DNA from: Pholiota molesta | Taxonomy: Eukaryota; Basidiomycota; Agaricomycetes; Agaricales; Strophariaceae | Direction: 5' to 3' | NCBI GenBank assembly: GCA_014925825.1 | Contig: JACGCK010000002.1 | Coordinates: forward strand, 744,001-808,000 | Length of the DNA stretch: 64,000 nucleotides | Shown: in pieces, positions 12,755-25,136 of the stretch | Numbering within the stretch: the stretch's first letter is position 1 | Layout: every line of letters begins with the position of its first letter | Notes under the pieces: generated by a model | What the model was told of the DNA's origin: nothing | Databases searched by the model: none | Seen by the model: only the letters and a program-made list of their open reading frames with translations | Program-made: the position numbers and the translations under genes

Positions 12755-13357
12755 AAGAGAGTCAGGTAAGGTGGCAGAATGTGCTTATGATCTCGGTTGA
12801 CCCGAGAACCGAGTTCCGGTCACTCGATCAATTGCTTCCGTCAGGCCGGCGCCCCGCGGGGGACCGTCGCGGGTCTTACCCCGCTCTCAATTTCAAATTC
12901 CTATGCCCCATAGCCATAAGTAGGAGCTTTGAGCCTTTGACGGCCACGGCTACGATGTTCTAACGCTCTAGCTCTCATCCAACATCATTTCCTACTCAGA
13001 TATATTAACCTTAGTTGGCGTTGGCTGCTGATTTTCTGGTGACCAACATGATTCAATCAATCTCCATACGGAAAGTACTAATTCGGGGCCTCGATCGAAG
13101 AGACATGCAGGCTCAACCAGTCATCATTAACTTTCAAGACCGATAAAGATTCGACCACCTCCAACTGCTAGCAAAAGGCAACTCAGACAGCTTGAAACTT
13201 GGAAGGTCAGAATAAACTTCCATCTGATGACTGCTTTTTCTCACAGTACCATAGCCATGATGTACATCTCAACCAATGACTATTCGCCGAGTCCTTACAC
13301 AACTCTCCTCTTCACCTTTGGAACCATAGTATCCAGTTGGACGCATTGACGGGGACA
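12755..13357. promoter_or_regulatory. Shared upstream region of two divergent genes
   Basis: This 603-bp gap separates the start of the unknown minus-strand gene from the DUF6535 start. It contains a GC-rich island at about 12,840-12,885 inside otherwise AT-rich DNA. No specific binding site can be assigned. Confidence 0.35.
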
Positions 13358-15626
13358 ATGGCTGATCCTTATGATGACCCTTCGGCCAACCTCTGGTCAA
13401 CATATCTATCAAAATCCGATAAATATGATAAAACTATGGCTCAGAACTGGAAAAGCGATATGGATGCAATCCTTATCTTCGTGAGCAACACAGTACTTGC
13501 CATAGAATGCCCATTTTGACCCTATTTCTATTTGCTAGGCGGGTTTGTTTTCCGCAAGTGTAACTGCTTTTATAGTAGAGAGCTACAAAACCCTCAATCC
13601 AGATCCCAGCAATGCAACTGTCATGCTGCTTGCCCAGATCTCACAACAGCTTGCGATGGGATTAAACATCTCCCAAGCTCAGAGTCCAGACACAAATGCT
13701 GCTTGGGCACTCAACCAATTCGATCAGAGCAATTTCACGCCTCCAATCTCATCGTCAATTTGTAACTTCCTGTGGTTTCTGAGTCTTTCGTTCAGCCTAG
13801 CCGCCGCTCTCTTCGCGACTTTGGTGGAACAATGGACAAGACAGTATCTCCACGCGTCTGCGAACAGGCCCGCCCCTCAAGATCGTGCTCGCATAAGCGC
13901 ATATCTCAATCAAGGAATCAAGAAATACAAGATGGCTGCTATTGTCGAGACTATACCTTTGCTACTCCATATCTCGCTCTTCTTGTTCTTTTTTGGCTTA
14001 GTCGCCTTCCTTATGCCCGTCAACCACCTTCTTCAGTATCTCATCCTCGCAGTTTTGGTTTGTTGTTGCTTTTTATATCTCCTTGTCACCACCTTACCGG
14101 TTTTCGACCTTTCCTGCCCATACTGGACACCCCTTTCAAACCGCTACTGGTCCATCTTTCGAAAGCTGAATCTTCTTCATAGACGTGACGCTGATGGAAA
14201 TGAGCTACCTGTCCCCTCCCATATGTCAGTAGCACGGGAATTGGCTGCGATACAAATTACTCCAGAACGCGACCAACGCGACTTGAAATCAATGTGCTGG
14301 ACCTTGAACGCCCTTCGAGAAGATAATGAATTCGAGCCATTTGTCCAAGTCATTCCAAGTGTGGTTTCGGGTTTCGACTACAGCGCGAAATGGCTCATGG
14401 ATTCTCTCATGCACCACGATGATATTTCCATCAAACTCGGCCATCGTATCCCTGGGCTCCTTGCCACTTGCATTGCAATTCGATCGCATGATCCATTAAC
14501 AGCGCAAAAACGAGCTGTTACTTGCCTCAAAGCGATTTGGTCTCTGACTATGCTTTCCCTCCCGAAAACCACGACATTCCAGAATCCTCGCTTACTCCAA
14601 ACCTTAAGGTTCAAAGAAGACACTTTTGACCTTTTGGCCAATATACGGAGCGCGTTTCCTTCAGTTGAAACCCTGGGATTGTCTACCTCAATTGTCATCG
14701 CCAGAAGCTTGTTGGACATGTACGTTGATCGAGCTAACGTACTAGAAAGTCATATCTTGAACCTCCTGGAGGCAGGCCAACGTCCCGCGAACGTGGATAA
14801 TCTGTTCATTCCATTTGCTGATAAAGAAAATCTCTTCAAAGCTTCCAAATCTAGGATCCACACAACGGAGGCAGGCATTTTAGCGACTCAACGACTCACT
14901 GAATCTGGTCCCTATGAGATGTTGGAAGTGCTAGCATTTCATCAGACACGACTTGTCGCACTGGCCTCGGTCAGCGACTCGATCCTTGCATTTGGAGAAC
15001 ACCAGGGTCTGCTTCTAGAGGCACTGGACTCTATTAAATCTTTCCAGGCAATCCTTAATCAAGTCGGCCTTAATATCAGCCTCCAGTATATTGAAAGTAT
15101 TCTCCAAGCTGATACGCTCCCACACGAAGCCTTCAATACTCTCCGACGCACCTTCTTCCGAGTCAACAGCAGCATGAACTTCAACAGGACAGTTGGCGCT
15201 GACAGTCGGGTTTTCATTAATCACTCAGAGAAGATGACTTTCAGCAAGGACTCCCAACAACGTCTAGTGACATATTTGGAAGAAGCGGTTGAGCCAACGG
15301 CTTCGGGGACAACCACACTCCCACATACCATCATCAGCATTCTGCTCAACTTGACTGGCATCGTCGTGACATACCCTGCGTTAATCTTAAAAGCCATCAG
15401 TATCATCGAGAATTACACGAAGCTGAATACCAACAACAGCACTCCAAGAGCTCTCCAGAACCTCGAGCAGGCCTTGCCTCGTGATGTTCGGACCTCTAGG
15501 CCCCTGGATCTCTTCAGCTCTCATCTCTACGCAGATACGAAACCAAGCCGCCAATCAACGAAATCCAGGTCAAATACGATGTTTAACACAATCGAAAGCA
15601 TGACTGGAACCGCAACAATCTCATAG
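13358..15626 (+). CDS. DUF6535-domain multi-pass membrane protein
   Basis: Exon 1 is 13358-13480 and exon 2 is 13539-15626, joined by a 58-nt intron that fuses DAILIF to AGLFSASVTAF; the protein is 736 residues. The N-terminal ~200 residues match the DUF6535 domain of Agaricomycetes. It starts with WKSDMDAILIFAGLFSASVT, then an SLAAALFATLVEQWTRQYL helix, then two adjacent hydrophobic helices and the CPYWTPLSNRYW segment. I count about four membrane spans. The remaining ~500 residues are soluble, Leu-rich and helical with no recognised motif. The function of the family is unknown. The first in-frame ATG is at 13358, in the sequence context ACAATGG. Confidence 0.9.
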
Positions 15627-15983
15627 TGATCTTCCGCGAAGCGCCAGCTTTCAAGCCTGGGTTTCTTATCCATCCCTAGAAATTCGTGGCGACCTATTTA
15701 TTGGTGTCTTTAAAAGACACGATGGTGTTGCAGCGATATCCCAGCCGCAGCATTCAGTTAGACAACAAATCTATCAACCTGTTGTCGATGCATGGACATA
15801 CTTAGTCCACATTATCCCTAGGAATATCAAAGATGGCACGTAAACGTTTCCGAGATTGTTAAATATGTGCGACGGAATGATGCCCTACTAGAGCTACAGA
15901 TTAGGATAAGTGTCTTTGGGCTCTATTCTATGAAAATATGCGGTGGGATTGTATATTTTAGTGATATAAGTTCATGATGGCAG
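15627..15983. other. Convergent intergenic region
   Basis: This 357-bp region lies between the stop of the DUF6535 gene and the stop of the polyprenyl-synthase-like gene. No gene or repeat is seen. Confidence 0.5.
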
Positions 15984-17451
15984 TCACCATGTACGATTCA
16001 TGACGACTTCGGTGAGAGCCTCTAGTCCAAGTTTGCTATCACCATCGGGAAGGAGACGTAGCACGTCGCGAGCTTTGTCTGCGTAGGCTTGCGCGAGAAG
16101 ATGTGTACGCTCAACGGCTGAGGTATTTTGAATGTACTCCATGGCCTACATCATCGTTGAGGTGTCAATAAAGAGAGTTCAGGGTTCAAGTGAATTTGAA
16201 GTATAAACTGACCAATTCTGTATCTCCAGGTGTCGTGAAATTCCGTTGGATCATTGGTAGCAGTTTGGAATTTTCTTCAGCGGCAAAGAGTACTGTAGCA
16301 GTGGCCAGACCCGGTTTTAGGTCTTTGGAATCCTCGTTATCTTCCAGCACCTAAATAACTTAGTCAGTCCCTTCCACGAGTCTATTTTCTGCTCAAACCA
16401 CTCACCTGGTGTGCGATGCCCATATTTCGCCCATAAGCATATGCAACCTCCTTCCAGATGTCACCTTCTTGACAACCACCAAGAATAACAGCAGAACGGG
16501 CACCCTTCGCCATCAAGCTCGCCGTTCTCAGATAAGTCTTTTCGAGATACAGTTCCCACGCGGCCTTAAGACTTGTAGGTCCAGGTATAAGGCCAAGCTT
16601 TGGTGTCCTGACTTCTTCCATTCGCAAGAACTCTCCTTCGACCTGGTTTGATATCACGCTCGCGATCAGTTCAACGACTTCGCTCTCTCCCAAACGCGAT
16701 AATGCTGTACTGGCGCGTCCTAGGAGGAAGTCACCGCCGAGAATAGAAAGTTTGTTTCCGAAGCCTTCTTTCTCCTCTTCTGGAGTTGTTACGATGTTTT
16801 CGTGGAGAAGGGACGCGACGTGAATCATTTCTACTATTTGAGCTAAGCGTATTTGCGATGCGAGTAGTGAGGGCGGCAAAGCAAGACACGGAGAAAGGCT
16901 ACGAAGGAGTGGTGCGGATGATGGAGCGGGGGTGGTTTTGGACGCGGTATTGACTGCGGTAGGGCGAACACCGATTCGAAAGATGTTGCATCGTCCCGCA
17001 TGCTTGGATTCCACTCATTGAGAATACTAGGAAGTGTCAGAGGACGATCCAGCTCCTCTGACTCGCCAGAATTTGATTCGCACGCAGCGTTCCAAGCTTT
17101 GTGTTCCCATTGCCCTCCCAGTCCGTTGGTTGCGCGTGCAAATAATAGCACTAGTAGAGAACGCAGCTGTTTTGAAGGATGCAGGAAATAATACTCTGCC
17201 ATTCCGGCGAGCCCGGGGTGTGCAGCGCCGAGGAGATTCAACATGCTTTTCCGAATGTGTGTAAGCTCTGACGCGACGAGAATATAGGGATCTGGGAGTT
17301 GTCGGGCGGGAAGGGGTTCATGTTGTATTGGAATGGGTTCTGGTCGTGATCGAATAGCACGTTCGACTTGTTGAGCGAGGACGCTCAGTTTTCGGCGTTG
17401 ACATCTCGTGACTGGTGTTCTACGCGCCAATGATCGACACAATGAGTGCAT
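15984..17451 (-). CDS. Polyprenyl diphosphate synthase-like protein lacking both Asp-rich motifs (COQ1/Dlp1 family)
   Basis: The likely ATG at 17451 begins an Arg-rich, acid-poor leader (MHSLCRSLARRTPVTRCQRR) typical of mitochondrial import. Family signatures follow: LVASELTHIRKSMLNLLGAA, YYFLHPSKQLRSLLVLL, EMIHVASLLH, LGGDFLLGRAS and the C-terminal ALTEVVMNRTW. In active trans-prenyltransferases HxASLLH is followed by DDVID; here it is HENIV. The second DDxxD region after AHQ is missing: AHQ joins VLEDNEDSKDLKPGLATAT directly. Such D-less proteins are known as partner subunits (S. pombe Dlp1, animal PDSS2) of the heteromeric enzyme that makes the ubiquinone side chain. The last exons are 15984-16145, 16213-16350 and from 16406 upward. 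Around 16,900-17,015 the frame changes; a 116-nt intron (16899-17014) would fix it, as would one missing base. A decayed COQ1 copy is the alternative. Confidence 0.75.
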
Positions 17452-17916
17452 TGACGAGCCAGGGGTATTGGGGAAGGCGCGCGCGCAGGAGGTCGAGGGA
17501 AAGAACGGACGTGCTGCGGGCTGCGGCAACGACGAAGCCGGATAGTGGTGGTGGTGAAAAGATACTACACGATATTTCCCGCGGCGACAGCGACATTCAC
17601 GCATTCATGACGCGCACTCGATGTACATAAATCCATTTAGTGCTGATTCCAATGCTCTAATATACATATTTATGCTGGCATGAAAAGTACATATGCGTGT
17701 TTGCTGTGTGTCTAGGAATTAAATATGTAGGAGAATGCAGGAAGGAAGCGAATGCGATGATGGCTATTACTATTGTTAGGAATATTATAATGGCACAATG
17801 AATCCGAAGTGAATGAAGATCAGAAAGATCTCATGTCCTTAAAAGCACTGTTCGAAAAGAGAAACAGAGCTCCATGCTACAGTCTTGTGGAGTGGGTGGC
17901 CAGCAGACTTAAAAAA
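17452..17916. other. Intergenic region, no gene seen
   Basis: This contains the upstream region of the polyprenyl-synthase-like gene and the 3' flank of the roadblock gene. In-frame ATG 17604 could extend the upstream protein by 51 residues, but the added sequence is His/Pro-rich and does not look conserved. Confidence 0.45.
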
Positions 17917-18514
17917 TTAAGTGCGCACAGGCACAGGGGAGGCGGACGTAGTAGAAGACGGCGAAGGTTTTGTTTCAGTGATATGTTCTCGGAATTTACC
18001 CAGGGGCTTTGCCAGATGCGTCGCAAGCGCTTTTCCCTATGAGAAAGTTTGACGTGGGCCTCTGAACGGCGAGGAAAAGAGCAGACAGGTGCGAACCTTG
18101 ATCAGCAGTTCCTCCCATTCGACTGCGTCAGTCGCATTCAGTGCAAGAAGCATAAGAGGCTGGTGGTCATCTGAGAATACTTGCTGTGTTCCCGTCGAGA
18201 ACTCATCTACTGGCAGCACGATGATTCTCCCGAGCTAACACCACGTAGAACAGGTCAGCGGTGTAGGCATGGTGAATTCCCTTCATGCGGGGGCTTCTCA
18301 CCTCGCTATCGACCATTCCACAACCATACTCCCTAGTCTCTTGCCACACTTCCGTGCATAGGCCAGCAATGATACGCACTTGGTCCTTTGCGCGTGAAGG
18401 CTGACTTGCAAATGATACCAATTCACCGGCAGTTGTGAGAAGTACAGCAGTGTGTAGATCGGGTGGAGCCAGGACTTGGGAGAGCAGATTGTGCAGCATA
18501 GAGAGCATCAACAT
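17917..18514 (-). CDS. Roadblock/LC7-domain protein, LAMTOR2-like (Ragulator subunit)
   Basis: Three exons (18302-18514, 18097-18234, 17917-18036) with introns of 67 and 60 nt give a 156-residue protein. Most of it is one roadblock domain: an N-terminal helix (MLHNLLSQVLAPPD), a strand pair (HTAVLLTTAGELVSFAS), a long helix (VRIIAGLCTEVWQETREYG), then LGRIIVLPVDE and LMLLALNATDAVEW, and a final helix (GKALATHLAKPLGKF). This order and the GR-x-x-V strand resemble LAMTOR2/p14, a scaffold of the vacuolar Ragulator complex that recruits Rag GTPases for TORC1 control. Other roadblock families (dynein light chain, MglB) are less similar in length and order. The assignment is by pattern, not alignment. 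Confidence 0.75.
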
Positions 18515-18764
18515 TTTGGATAGAACTGAGTCGCACAGGAAATCGCAAAGCAAGGTCCAGAGGCCAAAGATGATTGGAGGACTTGTGAGGCAATTTTCTT
18601 GGCACGTGGAGTTGCCCTCATTGAGTAGTGCCAGTGGCAGTGCTGCCCCAGCGTTGCTTTCAATTCGTTCATTCTTACATTACAATACTTTATGCATGAA
18701 CATATGTGAACACCTTACACATGTACATAATCCTAACTTAAAACCCCACTGGGCCATGTTATAC

Positions 18765-21210
18765 TCATACAGACTCTATTCGAGCGGTAGGCCCCGCTCC
18801 ATTTGGCATCGTTGTCCGTATGAAGTCCAGCTTGTTCACGTCCACGACTGCGACTTGTCGAGACTCTAGTGCCATTGCGATACGATTGATACCTTCGTGC
18901 TCTTGCCAAGCAATCTCAAATACACCTGGCTTGTTGCCCACTCCAATAAACCATGACCACACGCATTCATAAGTCTGCATTTCCGGGTTTAGGAAGGATC
19001 ACCATGAAGATAATAATGCGACGTACTCTGGTGCGGTAAATATGAAGCCACCCATCTCCACCCCCGGTAGCAACGAATTTACCATCGGGATTGTATGTTA
19101 GTGAGTAGAGCGGTCCTACGTGATCTTTGAATATATGTAGGCATTCTCCTGTTACAGAATCCCACAACCGTGCGGTGCCGTCAAATGACGATCTGCATGA
19201 TGATTCAGTTATTTAGTCAATTAAGCTTAGTTGTGGCAAAGAAGCTTCTTACGTGGCTAACAGTTCATTCGTCCCTGCCGGATGATCGACGCACCAGCCA
19301 ACGGTACTGACAGAATGGCCGTGTCCTTTTAAGATTACACCCTGTTCTGACAATAGCCCGGGAATGTTGTCCGTTGCTTTCCCAATATTATCTACCTTCC
19401 ATACGTAGGCAGTGCCATCGTCCGAACATGAAGCTAATCGAGTCCCACTCTGATTAACTCGAATTTGGTTGATCTCATCTTTGTGACCACTGATAAAACC
19501 GTCATTAAGAAGTCGCTCTGTAAATCAGAATAGGCTCACTTCAGTGTTTTGATGGATTCATCCTCGTCCACCCGCATAATGAAGATACGCATATCTGCAC
19601 CGGCACTGGCAAATGTATCTTCGCTGAGCCATTCCACGTCCAGGCAGCAATCTATATGTAGTAATTTTAGAAACAATTCTTAATGGAGCAAGGAGATATA
19701 CCACAGACAATCACCTTTATGACACCGATATTGTTTATGCAGACGTTTTTCCTTCACGTCCCATAGACATGCCGTACCATCTAGACTCGCTGTTATAAGC
19801 CATGCACCGCTCTTCGAAAATCGTGCTGCAAATATGGGGCCCTGTAAGAAAGCGATGTTAATCAGATATACAGAAATGCCATAAGAAGCAAGCACATACC
19901 TGATGTTGTGGATGTGAGAAATACAGAGCTCCAGAACTTGTACAAACCCGTAGAATAGAATCGTATGAACCAATCGCTAATAAAGTTCCATCAGAGTTCC
20001 AGTCTAACGACGTTAGATCCCCCTGCGAGACTTTCGAAACGTTTTCCAGTGCCACAGGCTCCTCTGGAGTAGTGGCAAAGTCGGGGGAATTTGGTAGAGG
20101 CGGGTCAGGAAGGTTCCATACGTTTACAACGCCATCTTTTGAACTAGATGGAACAAAATCAATCCAAGAAATAGTGAATGGCAAGAAAACTAAAGCAATT
20201 ACCCACCCAGAGGCTAACAGATTATGCATCTTAGGATTGAACGCACACACGAATACCTTACAGAATGTCAGTAAGTGCACCAAGTTTCCTAATAATGTAG
20301 CCTCTACCTCTGTTTTATGTCCCGGAAGAAGTTGAACGACTCTGGGATCCGTCGTAGAATCGCCAGGGCCTTGAGCCCTGTTGAGCTTATCGGACCCGGG
20401 ATGCTTAGCGGCTATGGTCTCCCAAGCATCAGGCATGGACAACTCTGTAACTATTTGAACTATATAAAGGAATGTTTGGCATGCCATATCTTTGGAGAAG
20501 CAAGGAATTAGCTTACCTTCAGGGAGACTATCAATATCCATTTCCGTTGACATGCGCCTTGGGCGCTTCTCTACATGACCTTCTATTGGAACAGGAGATG
20601 TTTTCCGTTTGGCAGTGGTATCGGGTCCTACGGATGAGGGCGTTTGTGGTTTAATTTGGTCTTGATCTATTACACTCTCTCTTGAAGTACTCGTTTCAAG
20701 CGGTCTCGTTTGACCCGTCCTAGTGGGTAGAGGAATCTTTGCTGGCGATGATGGCGGCGGCGCTGCTGCTTGTGTTAGAGGTCTATCCGCCAACAGTTGA
20801 GATATATTCGCAGCTTCCATATGCACATCGGAGGGGGCGGGTGACTTTTCTGAGGGCTCTTCTAAAGAACATGTATGAGGTTCGAGGAGAGAAAAGCCAG
20901 CCTTGCAGTTAGTGGCCAATGCATCCGTCCGCCAATGTGATTCGACTTCAAGATAAAGCAGTGCCTTGCTAAGTAGATCTATAAGTTCCCCACGCGGTAT
21001 GTGTTTCTGGAAATATGGCGAATTTTGTAAGCGGCCCTCATTGCGTAGCGCGAATGCGGAATGGTTGAAGCCTGGAGAACGAATGAATGAATGATCAACA
21101 ATTCGTTGGGATGTTAATAAAAAGACGTGAAAGTTACCGGAGTCTTGAAAGTAGGAGTAGATAAGACAGTTTATCTCGTCTGCTGTTATAATAATTGGCG
21201 CGGCTGTCAT
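18765..21210 (-). CDS. LisH and WD40 protein, TBL1/SIF2/Hif2-like
   Basis: The ATG at 21210 opens a LisH motif, ITADEINCLIYSYFQDSG, joined to FNHSAFALRNEGRL by a 66-nt intron (21072-21137). A Ser/Pro-rich linker follows, with RKTSPVPIEGHVEKRPRR. The C-terminal half carries repeated WD40 units spread over several exons, such as GVVNVWNLPDP, LAIGSYDSILRV, WLITASLDGTACLWD and FVATGGGDGWLHIY. The protein ends with a conserved last blade around GVFEIAWQEHEG. This LisH-plus-WD40 order is that of TBL1, yeast Sif2 and S. pombe Hif2, components of Set3/SMRT-type histone deacetylase complexes in the nucleus. Intron positions in the WD40 half are approximate. It shares a 174-bp promoter with the divergent DCAF11-like gene. 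Confidence 0.88.
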
Positions 21211-21384
21211 GACTTGGGGATGAAGGGACTACACAGCGTCTAAGCCAGAGAGAAGAAGGTGACAGTTACCTGTCACGACCGGTCTGCTGTTTGTCCTGGC
21301 TTGGGTGAATCTCCGATCCCACGGTGACATCAGTGCCGTTCCCCAGACTGCTTAGTTATCCTTATCCTACCTCTCCCCACCGAC
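21211..21384. promoter_or_regulatory. Bidirectional promoter with a perfect inverted repeat
   Basis: This 174-bp gap separates the start codons of two divergent WD40 genes. It contains a perfect 7-bp inverted repeat with a 4-bp spacer: GTGACAG at 21259-21265 and CTGTCAC at 21270-21276. This is the form of a dimeric transcription-factor site. Which factor would bind is not known. Confidence 0.4.
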
Positions 21385-23954
21385 ATGGCAGACGCCAATG
21401 GCTCTCCAGACAGAGACGATGTCGGCTCTGACGAAGGCGGTAGTAGGCTCCAGGACATTCTAAGCAGTGAGTGCACCCCGATCGCGGCCATTCAGCTTCT
21501 CAGCTTATCTCCTCAAAGCCTTGTTCTCTGCTCAGTCTGCTGGGGGAACACAAGGATCGAACGCTCAAGGAGGGCGGGGCCCTGTTAGACTTCCTGCGAT
21601 TACTCTGCAAGATCTGGCACGGTTAATGAGTGTGGGGGCTGCTACGAGGATAGGGAATAACCGCGTAACGATTCAGCCTGAAGACTTCGAAGACGAAGAA
21701 GATGATGGAGATTATATGGAGGAAGATGATGAAGATGTCTATTCCCCAGCTCACCAAAGTACACAGTGGTTTCCTCCTGTCACAGAACCACAACAAGCAG
21801 GATTGGACCTACTTGCTAGTGGTGAATTTGGACGGGTTGGAGTCAAACACAGGACGAGAAGAAATAACTTGAACATATCTAGAAGCGTGCTGAATCAATT
21901 TTACCAACCTATTCCTATCCCCAGCCGAGAGGACACTCAAAGCGTTTGTTCTTATTACTTTGAGGATTATCGTTCAATAACTCATTCTATTTATAACTTC
22001 ACAGAATCTTGTTCCTAACACTAATGGAACCACTGTAGCAACATACGATGCGAATATGTACACAGCGCAGTTCTCGGATGGTGAGGGATCCTTGTAATCA
22101 GTTCTTGTCTCTGCTCTAATTCTTAAACTCAGATTCTTCCTTTTACTACACATGTGCTCAAGGTGCGCACGCTCTCACGTACCCCATACCATGTCGATCT
22201 GACTTCCGCTATTAGACTTCAAGTTGCATGTGTTCGACATGAGAGCCTCTCCCACATCCGTAAATGCTCCTAGTGTAGGGCTTCCCTTCAGTCGGCGGAG
22301 TCGGCAGGATACCAGTCTGACAACCCAGATGCCCTTACGAAAGGTCATTCAAGGTCATCCAGGGAGGTGGACCATCACAGACGCTAACCTCTCCCCTGAT
22401 AATGAACGGTATGCTATCTATATGATCGTCACGTCCATGCTGTTAATCCATATCTATTGCACAGCCTAATTTATTCATCCATTGTAAGAGGATTAAAAAT
22501 AGATTTTTCGAATGAACTTGGATTGAATTTATTATCATAGGCGCCTACAGTGTATATGACAAGCACTGCACCAGATGGTAACACAGCCCAAATCCCAATA
22601 CCATTTGCGGATCCAGTCAGCAGACCGTCACCGTTTTTCGGTTATGGCGAAAGCTTTGGAATATGGAGTTGCCGATTCTCTGCTGACGGCAACGAGGTTG
22701 TTGCTGGAGGGAGCGGGAAAATATTTGGTGTGTCAATAGAGGTTCCTTCGAAGGAGGCTCAACGTCTGAATAATCAAAATACAGTATACGATCTGCTGGC
22801 TAATAAAAGAACAGTAAAAATCTCTGCTCATGAGGATGATGTGAATAGCTGCTGCTGGGCAGATACTACATCTGGGAATGTGCTAGTTAGCGCCTCGGAC
22901 GACACATATCTCAAAGTTTGGTAAGCCTACACCTCATTTTCTAATACCACTCATGGAGCTGACGAATGGGATAGGGATCGGCGATCTCTGGGTGCCTCCA
23001 GGAAACCCTCTGGTGTGCTAATTGGGCATACTGAAGGTATCACATACGTGTCGGCCAAAGGTGACGGTCGTTATATTATCTCCAACGGCAAGGATCAAGC
23101 CGCACGTCTTTGGGACCTTCGTAAGATGCGTTCTAGCGCAGAATTCGATGCAGTGAAACGAGAACACCGTGACTATGGCATCTCAAACTTCGACTACAGG
23201 TGCGCACATCCTATTATAATTAATCACAGCTATACTTAATCTTTATTGCAACTATTTCACAGATATCCTCATTATCCAAAGCCAAGATACAAGGCTCATC
23301 CAAAGGATTGCAGTGTAATGACATATCGTGGACACAGCGTTCTTCGAACCCTTATTCGATGTCACTTCAGCCCGTCAGAGACGACAGGATCGCAGTACAT
23401 ATACTCCGGTTCAGCAGACGGCAGGGTACATGTGAGGGATAGATTTCTTTTCGTTTCATTCTTTGTAATGCCCATACCTACTTCTCATGCGACAGATATG
23501 GTCTCTTGACGGGCGCATCGTGCAAGTTTTGGATCGCTCAAAAACCCTCCCTGCAACATTTTCACCGTCGGGACCGGAACCGGAACCCTCAACTAGCACG
23601 AACTCTAATATTTGTGTACGCGATGTCAGTTGGCATTCAAAGGTCAGATTTTGGCGTTCGTCATGGATGATGTCCGCAAACTATGACTAATATTTTATTA
23701 TATTTCAGGAACCTGTGATCATGAGTGCTGGATGGGAGAGCGCTCGAGGTGGCACGGTCATTGCTAGGCATGAATATAAAGGTCTATCAAAAATGCCCGG
23801 AGCTTTGGAGGACTGGGCAGAGAAGCAACGACAAGAGTCGAATGATACCACAAATGTCAGACGGTCCGCACGGCTGCAGGCCGGTCGAGGGCATTCTCAG
23901 TATCACGTTCCAGGGCATTTTGCATCAGAGGATGTCGATGATGAAGAGTTCTAG
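21385..23954 (+). CDS. WD40 protein, DCAF11/WDR23-like
   Basis: The ATG at 21385 begins an acidic N-terminus with a run of Asp/Glu at about 21,690-21,740 (EDFEDEEDDGDYMEEDDEDV). Several short introns interrupt the WD40 part. Recognisable blades include YTAQFSD, LHVFDMRASP, VLVSASDDTYLKVW, YIISNGKDQAARLWDLR and, near the end, CVRDVSWH-type sequence (ICVRDVSWHSKEPVIMSAGW). The segment KDCSVMTYRGHSVLRTLIRC followed by YIYSGSADGRVHV is characteristic of DCAF11/WDR23. DCAF11 is a substrate receptor for CUL4-DDB1 ubiquitin ligases. The gene ends at the TAG after EDVDDEEF. The first intron (donor 21467) could end at 21503 or 21517, so the first ~35 residues are uncertain. Confidence 0.88.
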
Positions 23955-25136
23955 TACGGGTTTCCGTCTCCTCTGTTTCTCGTTTGAATCATTGATCAGG
24001 GATTTATACGAGATGTTATTCATGGTATGTGCGGTTGGTTGTATGTGTATATGGTATGTATGTATTATACATCGGTGTAACTTGTATCAATAGTTCATCA
24101 AGCGCTATCGTTCGAAGTTTCATCTTCCACTCCACTCAGGTTAGGCCGCTGAAATCCCATATGCTTGGGTTCAACAAATTGTTGTTGATTTTGAATGAAT
24201 CAGGAATGATCGCGTATACTCTCTTGTATTAAGCCATCACAGCAAATGCTAGGATGACACTAATACATTCGGAATGGGCTTCTGGCTGAAAAAGGCGATT
24301 ATTTAATTTCAGTCGTTATCAACCATGAATGCTCTGCTAATTTCTAAACGCATGCCACACTTTTAAGTAACTGTATACGTATCGCTCGCTTATGTATGAC
24401 ACATATTTTTGAGTTTTGCGCTGCCACTCAGGTTCCCGAAAATAGACCTGACTATGTATGAATATAAGTAAAAGTGGGATACTTACCACCGCCCATGCGG
24501 GCTCATCGGAAACATGTTTAATTTCTATCCGTGTAACTTAGTCAACTGAGATGCACCTGGCATGGGTATGTTCTCTGCGATGTACGTTCGTGCGATGCTA
24601 CAGAGCGCTCCGATCTTAAATAATACATATGCGACCGAACAAATTACTTAGATATTTTCTGAGCTTCTTTAGAGATGTGGGTGACACAGCAATGATGTGT
24701 GGACTAGTAACAAAGCCTGAGAAGCATGTATATGTACATCAGCATGTCCCAACTTTGAAAAGATGCATGTTTTTGTTTTGTTTTTTTGTTTTGTTTCACA
24801 GTTGGATGGTCACCAGTCGACTTTCATCCCTAAAACGTACATGTCCTTCTGATATTGACAAAATGTTCAACTCCGATTTCAAATGCCTTTGCGCGACAAC
24901 ATCGCAATCGCAAAACCCGGATGGCCGGTCAGGAAAGGTTACTTACTCGGGAAGGAAGGCCTCTGAGGCAAATTGCATAGCATGGCTGAGAGAGTTTCCG
25001 GCATAGCGTTATTTGATTCGAACACCACATCTCTTAGGTACAAGGAGAACAGATGGCACCTGAAATGGGCATTCGAGCTCTAGTGTGGCAGAAGACGCGC
25101 GATGAGAGCTGCCAAAAGCTTTACGACAAGGAGGCT
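23955..25136. other. Intergenic region, AT-rich, no gene seen
   Basis: This 1.2-kb region has only short open frames, an alternating TATG/TGTA-rich tract around 24,015-24,070 and a T-rich tract (TTTTGTTT repeats) near 24,767-24,800. A plus-strand frame at 24629-25006 starts with ATG but has no protein-like pattern I trust. Confidence 0.45.
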
